Below are positions 58,030-64,000 of a stretch of 64,000 nt of DNA, in pieces. A program made the translations under genes and the position numbers. Numbering within the stretch: position 1 is the first letter of the stretch; the number at the start of each line of letters is the position of its first letter. The notes beneath the pieces were generated by a model. The model was not told where the DNA came from, ran no database searches, and saw only the letters and a list, made by a program, of their open reading frames with translations. The DNA is from Tenodera sinensis (Eukaryota; Arthropoda; Insecta; Mantodea; Mantidae): assembly GCA_030765045.1 (NCBI GenBank), contig CM060964.1, positions 154,294,490 through 154,358,489 on the forward strand, read 5' to 3'.

Positions 58030-59075
58030 TGTAAGTGTAAAGAGTTTGCTGTAACCTTGACACAGAAATCGCTGACGCTTTCTTCTGAAGAGAGTAATCC
58101 CACACATATGCTATACAATGAAACCAGACCACTACGGCCATTTTTACTGTCTTATTCCTCATTAGCGGTACAACATTAGTCAGAAACAGCTTATTTGGTT
58201 TCCGTAACTTTTTGGGTGTTTTCCAGCGTTACTGAAAACTTTGTGGCGCTGTTTAGTCTTACAAAACAAGTTGTAGGTACTCGTTATTTTGGAACAAATA
58301 AAGCAAATAATGAAATTATTATCCTTAGGAAAGTAGCAAACTTACAAAGAATAGAAAATGTCATGAATAAACTAAATAATCTTGTGCACCACAAGATCGA
58401 CATTTTTAATTTTTACGCCACCTCACTTAATCTCTATTTGTCCACTGCATCATGTACTATTACTGCTAGTAAACGTTTGACTGTACTTTGACTTGTACTT
58501 ATATTGCAATATTGATTGTTCTGTTCTCAACATGTCATAATACAATATAAAATACAAGCAAACTTTCGAGTTTGCACGTAACCCCATCCTTTCCATAGGA
58601 CAAGTATTCATATCATTGCCTTTATAAAACATCGTCTGTAATCGTTATAGTTTGTCAGAAAAAAAATGCCATTCAGGGCATTATCGTAAGCAATAATCTG
58701 AAACTTCAGATCCAAAGATATAATTATATTCATATGAATGAGTGATTTCCAAACTGCAAAGCTTGAACGGCAGAACACGTTTGCTTATGTTTCCAAGAAA
58801 CCAGCTTGATGTTCAACATACATAGGAAAAGATACAAATTGGAAGTAGCTGGTAGCTTTTCTAGCTTCTTATACATTAGCTCGTATAACACGCGTGAACC
58901 AATGCCATGATTTCTTCACGTTGGTTTGCAGCTCATGGTGAAACATATTTAAGAGAAGTGCGGGATTGTTAACACAACTAATGACCAGCAGAGCGCGGTA
59001 GGTTACCGGAAAAAGAGACACCGAATCATAGGGCATAAAATCTTTACTGAACGCATTACTGAAAACAACAATGAT
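58030..59075. other. Non-coding, nothing recognised
   Basis: A 98-codon plus-strand ORF (58195-58491) resembles no family I know. Confidence 0.4.
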
Positions 59076-59081
59076 GATGAT

Positions 59082-59331
<250 letters not shown>

Positions 59332-59355
59332 GAAAACTAAACCGTGTTACAATTG

Positions 59356-59640
59356 AGCGGGGTGACTTCGGTGGTAACGCTTTCGACTCACATGCGAGAG
59401 GTCCCAGTTTCGACCCCCGGTGACTGACCAATCTGACCAAAGATTTTTCTCAATATGCCTTGGCCAGTAGGCGAATGCTGGGTTGGTTACTTCGCGTCCC
59501 TCAATTTCATTTCACCATCATTTAGTCCGGTGTTTCCGGAGTCGGAAGTGTCGGCGAGGGGCGAGTGTAGCGCAACTGCGTGTTGGAATTTGCAACCTCA
59601 AGCTGCTGTTCTAGGCGTAAGGTTGGTACTGTGGTAGTCT
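59356..59640 (+). mobile_element. tRNA-derived SINE (family S2), copy 3
   Basis: Head GGGGTGACTTCGGTGGTAAC with B box AGTTTCGACCCCC, then GTAGGCGAATGCTGGGTTGG, TCAATTTCATTTCACC and GGAGTCGGAAGTGTCGG. These words match 53657-53944 in order. Confidence 0.8.
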
Positions 59641-59649
59641 GTCCCCGCG

Positions 59650-60461
59650 AATTTATTATTGGTTACTTAGATTTGCTAAGGTCAATTTCAGATAGGCACG
59701 TACAGCTTGCGAGAGGCCACATATCTTGCCAATTTGCATACCACATATCCATATCACATACACACTTTTGTTTCGCTTCTTCTAGCATTCTCTCGCGCTT
59801 GAATCTATCCGTTTCTTCTGCATAGTTTGCACATTGTCTTCCATGAAATGTCGCCTCTAACACCTTTTTCAGTAATCATTTTCCTTGTGTCACTTATAAA
59901 CGGGTCCAACTGTTACATGTATCCATCAGCCAAATGGGCAGTGTGACTTGGAATGTTTATTCCAGCCTAGCTTTTTTTAGAATAAGACCTTTTGGAAGAA
60001 ATTGATCAATTAGTGGACCAGGTTAGTTCTGTGATTTCTTCTACTACCGAACGTTCTATCACATAATAGATTTGCCGTTCCCTGGCTGGACCAATAAAAC
60101 CATAGCGGATGTTTATACAAGTAGAGTTTTGTCTAGGGTATTTTACGCAAAAAAATCTGGTCTCTTACAAACAACTGTGTGCTAATGTTTCCACAATTTA
60201 CGCCAGGATGATGATACTTTGATCCCATTTTGTATGCTCCACACCTTCTTCTGTGGTGCAGGATAAGCTTCGTCGTGTAGCTGGAAAAGGAGCGATACCT
60301 ACGTACCTAATCTTAAAATAAACTACTCGTACGAAGACAGCTTTGATCCAGCTGTTGTTACTGGAACTCGAGGCAATGATTTCATGGTTGCCTTCAGCAT
60401 ATCTAATTGAACAAAATTTGATTGTATTTGTTGAATACTAAATCATATATACCAGGTGAGT
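59650..60461. other. Non-coding, nothing recognised
   Basis: Unique-looking sequence with short ORFs only. Confidence 0.4.
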
Positions 60462-61045
60462 CAGCCGCGCCTTATTTTTTTGGAAGGCAGGCCACCCATC
60501 TAACGGCATGTGCGCCTTAGTCCAGTTTTGCGCTTACTAAAATGTATTGCTTGACGTTCTTAAAGAGAGGAATGCGCAAAATTGAGAGCAACAGCGGTTT
60601 AAGGGGCAGAACGTACTCCTCGCTAAAGTACACCTCAAAAACACACGACTCGTTTACTGAGAGCGAATTGCTGTTTCCGGCCGATTTTACAAACTTTTTA
60701 TTGAAGTATACATAGCAACGTTATTTAGTAAACGCCTCGGAAAAATTCGACCTATCATATGGGTACACTAACATCGTCAGCTAAAAAAAAAAAATGGTGG
60801 ACTCTTGTACTTTGAGCAGGGGTTGGCTGCCAAAAATTTACGAAAAATTTAGAGATACGCCTCATCCATCATGGACAATCAAAACGGACATATTATTAAA
60901 CAACAGTTTATTTACATTTTTGCGTGGACTACGCCTCGTGCATCTTAATTAATATGCATTACAGCTTTTGCCATTTAAGTAATAATGTTAAAAAGCCCAG
61001 CAGATGATTAAAACTGTTTTAAAAGAGTAATCAAGCCCGAAAACT

Positions 61046-61195
61046 CGCGAGGTGGCAATGGCCTAGCGCCAGGCATGCAAGTCCTACTATTGAAAGCGGT
61101 ACGTCCTTTCAGTTAAGTCTGGAAATAGCTGATTAGGATTGTGGCGGGCCCTTTGCGCTAAGCCCTAATGACATAGGTTCGAGTCTCAGAATTGT
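61046..61195 (+). other. tRNA-like segment inside the mariner-like element (weak)
   Basis: GCAATGGCCTAGCGCCAGGC and a B-box-like ATAGGTTCGAGTCTC (about 61175), followed by a T run, suggest a SINE remnant. The GGGCCCTTTGCGCTAAGCCC word vaguely recalls the ~50-bp insertions (GGGCCCTTAAACCCTAATC). No TSD found. Confidence 0.3.
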
Positions 61196-61437
61196 AAATA
61201 TTTTTTTTTTATGTTCATCGAAACTTGGAAACCGAATTCACAGTAATCTAATTACAAAATCCCTGAGCGTTTAGAGCATTACAATTTAAATCGTTTTTGG
61301 TTGTCTGCATTTAGTAATTGAACAGGTGTAATGACTTCTGCGCCATTGGACTGGTATGATGTATTGTGTTGTGAATGTCGACCCCTGCGTTCTCCACACG
61401 TATGCTGTCGCACGATATTTTGTGCCAGTCTTTCATT

Positions 61438-62395
61438 ATGTATTCGACAGACGAGTACGTAGATATGATTTTGATCTACGGAGAAGTAAGAACAAATACA
61501 CCGCAGAAAATATCTCGGGTGAGATATCCGAATAGACGACAACCAACAGCAAACAGCTTCCGGAATGTTGAAAGGCGTCTGCGTGTAACAGCATCACTTG
61601 CAAGAATGCCTCCTCATAAACACGCACCAGCAACATCGGATGTTAATGCAGAAGCAGTTTTGAATGCCACCCAGAACAATCAGCATACTAGTACACGGGT
61701 AGTTGCTCAGGAGGTGAACATTAGCCAGTCTTCTGTAGTGCGAATATTGAACACTAATGATTTCCATCCTTATCGTTTGCACCTACACCAAGCACTTCAC
61801 GGGAGAGATTTCAAAGCTCGAGTGATCTTTTGTGAATGGTTGCTGGAGCGAGTAGCAAGTGATGTGAGATTCGCATCCAGGATATTGTTTTCTGACGAAT
61901 CAAGATTCCACAACAATGGAACTGGAAATCGTCACAATATGCGCTATTGGAATGTTGATAACCCGCATTTGGGTAAGGGAGGCAGCATTCCAAGAGCAGT
62001 GGGGTGTAAATGTCTGGTGTGGAATCTTGGGAGACCACCTTGTTGAACCATTATTCTTCGAGAGGAATCTAACAGGAGCACGCTACCTGGAATTCCTCTG
62101 TAGCTCACCCCTTATTATTAGGGAATGTGCCACTGCAGGAGCGAATGACGATGTGGTTTCAACACGATGGCGCTCCTCCGTATCTGTCGAGGATCGTCTG
62201 CAATCATTTGAATGCTGCACATCCTGGTCATTGGATAGGAAGACAAGGACCTGTTCCCTGGCCTGCCAGATCAACTGATCTGACACCCTTTGATTTCTTT
62301 CTCTGGGGTTAGTTAAAAGAACGCATTTATGCAGAGGAGCTGGACAATCCAGAAACCCTTCGTCAGCGTATTACAGTGGCTTGTAGATGTGTTCA
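61438..62395 (+). pseudogene. DUF4817-type mariner-like transposase, DD41D, broken
   Basis: It starts MYSTDEYVDMILIYGEVRTN, the helix-turn-helix module I know as DUF4817, then FPNRR-like NRRQPTANSFRNVERRLRVT. The middle has TRVVAQEVNISQSSVVRILN. The catalytic part has ILFSDESRFHNNGT (first Asp) and NVWCGILGDHLVEPLFFERN in a second frame. Then, in a third, FQHDGAPPYLSRIV (second Asp) and WPARSTDLTPFDFFLWG (third Asp). Counting residues between the second and third Asp gives 41. Frameshifts near 61980 and 62120 and a TAG directly after DFFLWG inactivate it. All three acids are still present. The tail LKERIYAEELDNPETLRQRI follows the stop. Confidence 0.85.
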
Positions 62396-62602
62396 ACCCT
62401 GTATATAAATTATCCTTATTTCAATTGCACCTACCTATAGGTATGTTTAAACAACTACCTTATTGTAGTTCACCAATAAAGAACATCAAACAATGCCATA
62501 AAACATATATAAAGCAATAAAAATGAATATAATAACCGTTTTCAGAATAATAATTTGTAAATTGTGAAGATTGCACGGTAAAAAAATTAGTACATACAGT
62601 TG

Positions 62603-62676
62603 ATTCGAACCATCTTCACAGCAGACAGATTACTTCGGAGTCTTGCGCTCGTTCCAACTGAGCTACCTAGTAACGT
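62603..62676 (-). mobile_element. tRNA-like head inside the mariner-like element
   Basis: Minus strand: A box TAGCTCAGTTGGAACGAGC and B box GGTTCGAATCAA at normal spacing (about 46 bases between boxes). No complete acceptor stem. Probably a SINE head inserted into, or captured by, the transposon. Confidence 0.5.
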
Positions 62677-62937
62677 GTCTGGTAAACAATCCGTTTAAGA
62701 TGCAATATTCACTGGTTCCAGTGAACATTTGCAGAAGTGCAAACATGAGCTGTCTAATTACGAATATACTAAAAGGCGATGTGATAACATCTATATTAGC
62801 ACTAATTTCATCGAGTGTTTAACATCCATGTTAAATACGCGGGTAGAACCTAGTAATGGGGACGATGTTTTCATGTTGAAGTATAAAATGCGCATTGCAT
62901 AAAACTCGAGAATAAGGGGCAGCTGACTCACCTGTTA

Positions 62938-64000
62938 TTTTGTGTTGCCCTTCTACTTGAGTCCAAGATCTTCTGTCATTGGACAACCCTGTGAAATTCC
63001 TTATATATATACTGGCAAGTCTGGCAGGAGGTGATTTTGGTACAATTAAGCCATTTACCCAAACCGGGGTAATAGACTGCGTGTTAGAGCCCGACGGAGA
63101 CTATTACCAAGGTGGAGGATTTTTCCCTCATGGAGGCATATTTTCCAAAACGCCAGCAACCGAATACGAGTATTTGACAAGGAAGTAACACCAGCGTCAC
63201 CTAGATGTTACTTAGGAATTACACGGTCTGAAAAGCACCAGTCCTTTCTAGAGGCGAACCCTTTTATTAAATAGAAGGGCACCGATGGACCTTCCTTTAG
63301 GCCAGCGCTTTCAGCTGTTACTAAGTATGTTTTGACAAAAGGTGCGCAATGAACTCTTCGAGGTGCGTCGTTATTAGCAGTCTGCTTGATATCATATCGG
63401 ACGAAGAGCTTCGCGGATATCTTGATGATTAAGATTTGCCTCTATCCACCGTGTTTTTGAAGCGTGGTGGCATATTAATTGCCACAGTAACCTGTTACCC
63501 AAGTTTGACCAAAGGTTATTAAAGACTGGGTACTAACCTGTGGACTGTAACCTCGAATTCTATGTTCGTGTGATGTTTAAGTGCCAACAGTTTGGACTCA
63601 AGCAGGTTTCTTGTAAGAGCACTATTTCCACCTGTGGCTGATACGATTAGCCCTTCCATGACGGCTACTATATCCTACCACTGTATGTCAGTTGTAAAGA
63701 TCAGTCATGTCGTTCTCAATAATTAATACTTGTTTGAATGGACTACCAAGGAACTCTGGATTTAGGAAGAAGTCCAAAAGCACCATTTTGCTTGACGGTT
63801 GTTTCTCCTGTGATTCGACACTTTTAGTTCTGTTGCCTCTGCTCCAGTACCACAAAAGGTTGCCGCCACTCACATATTGACCATCTCTACCGCTTACGAA
63901 GCTACACACAAAGCGCCCACTTTATGCTCCAACGCTAACATATCTAAACGCGGGTCGTCACACTATCTACACGAAAAATGTCTGTCCTTGAAACCTCATC
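62938..64000. other. Non-coding, nothing recognised
   Basis: Short ORFs (62979-63188 plus, 63688-63909 minus) without family resemblance. No repeat ends found up to the window edge. Confidence 0.4.

Larger units (their letters stand above)
60462..62935 (+). mobile_element. 2.47-kb mariner-like transposon, TA TSD
   Basis: The left end CCAGGTGAGTCAGCCGCGCC follows TA (60460-60461). The right end in reverse complement, ACAGGTGAGTCAGCTGCCCC, precedes TA (62936-62937). The TIR match continues through CTTATT, about 25 bases. The transposase relic occupies 61438-62395 in the same orientation. Two tRNA-like segments flank the gene inside the element. Confidence 0.88.

Overview
This window looks like animal, most likely arthropod, nuclear DNA from a large repeat-rich genome. 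The evidence is long AAAT, AAT, CTA, GT and GA microsatellites, tRNA-derived SINEs with target-site duplications (TSDs), R1-, Jockey- and gypsy-type reverse transcriptases, several hAT, pogo and mariner-like transposons, and an 11.8-kb satellite. A large-genome insect is a guess from the mix of families. I see no host protein-coding gene and no functional RNA gene that I can defend. Every recognisable protein belongs to a mobile element, and nearly all are broken.

Layout. 0-5.7 kb: AAAT/GAAT microsatellite, SINE head, Jockey-type RT relic, then a 2.28-kb DNA transposon (2048-4326) with ~110-bp terminal inverted repeats (TIRs) around a zinc-finger/'DEHGERFHQ' gene. 6-9.8 kb: an R1-clade LINE copy lying inside a CTA trinucleotide array. 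10-23.8 kb: hAT MITE, gypsy RT relic, a 244-bp near-perfect palindrome, a hAT element (16085-17430) carrying a nested SINE, an inverted-repeat family, a ~50-bp retroposon-like insertion, and a pogo-like element (21887-23773). 23.9-35.7 kb: one satellite array of 31/33-bp monomers containing a near-identical ~4.4-kb tandem duplication. 36-46 kb: SINEs, the second inverted-repeat pair (38.1/41.4 kb) enclosing an inverted mariner-like fragment and a hAT MITE, several GT/CA arrays, and a 372-bp SINE with a perfect 15-bp TSD. 47.6-58 kb: three hAT relics, two with insertions in their C-terminal region, two SINE families, a 703-bp TIR element, a second copy of the zinc-finger transposon gene, a TIR element shared between 52.2 and 57.5 kb, and a second ~50-bp insertion. 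59-63 kb: AAT array, SINE, and a 2.47-kb mariner-like element (60462-62935) with TA duplications, TIRs and a DD41D transposase. The rest is non-coding with nothing I recognise.

The elements do not form a pathway. They record successive nested insertions: SINEs into hATs and into another SINE, a TIR element into a hAT, and a LINE into a microsatellite. The most useful points for follow-up are the transposon identity of the DEHGERFHQ family, the LINE in the CTA array, the ~50-bp insertions with long TSDs, the satellite's higher-order structure and stop-free strand, the 244-bp palindrome, and the two inverted-repeat pairs.
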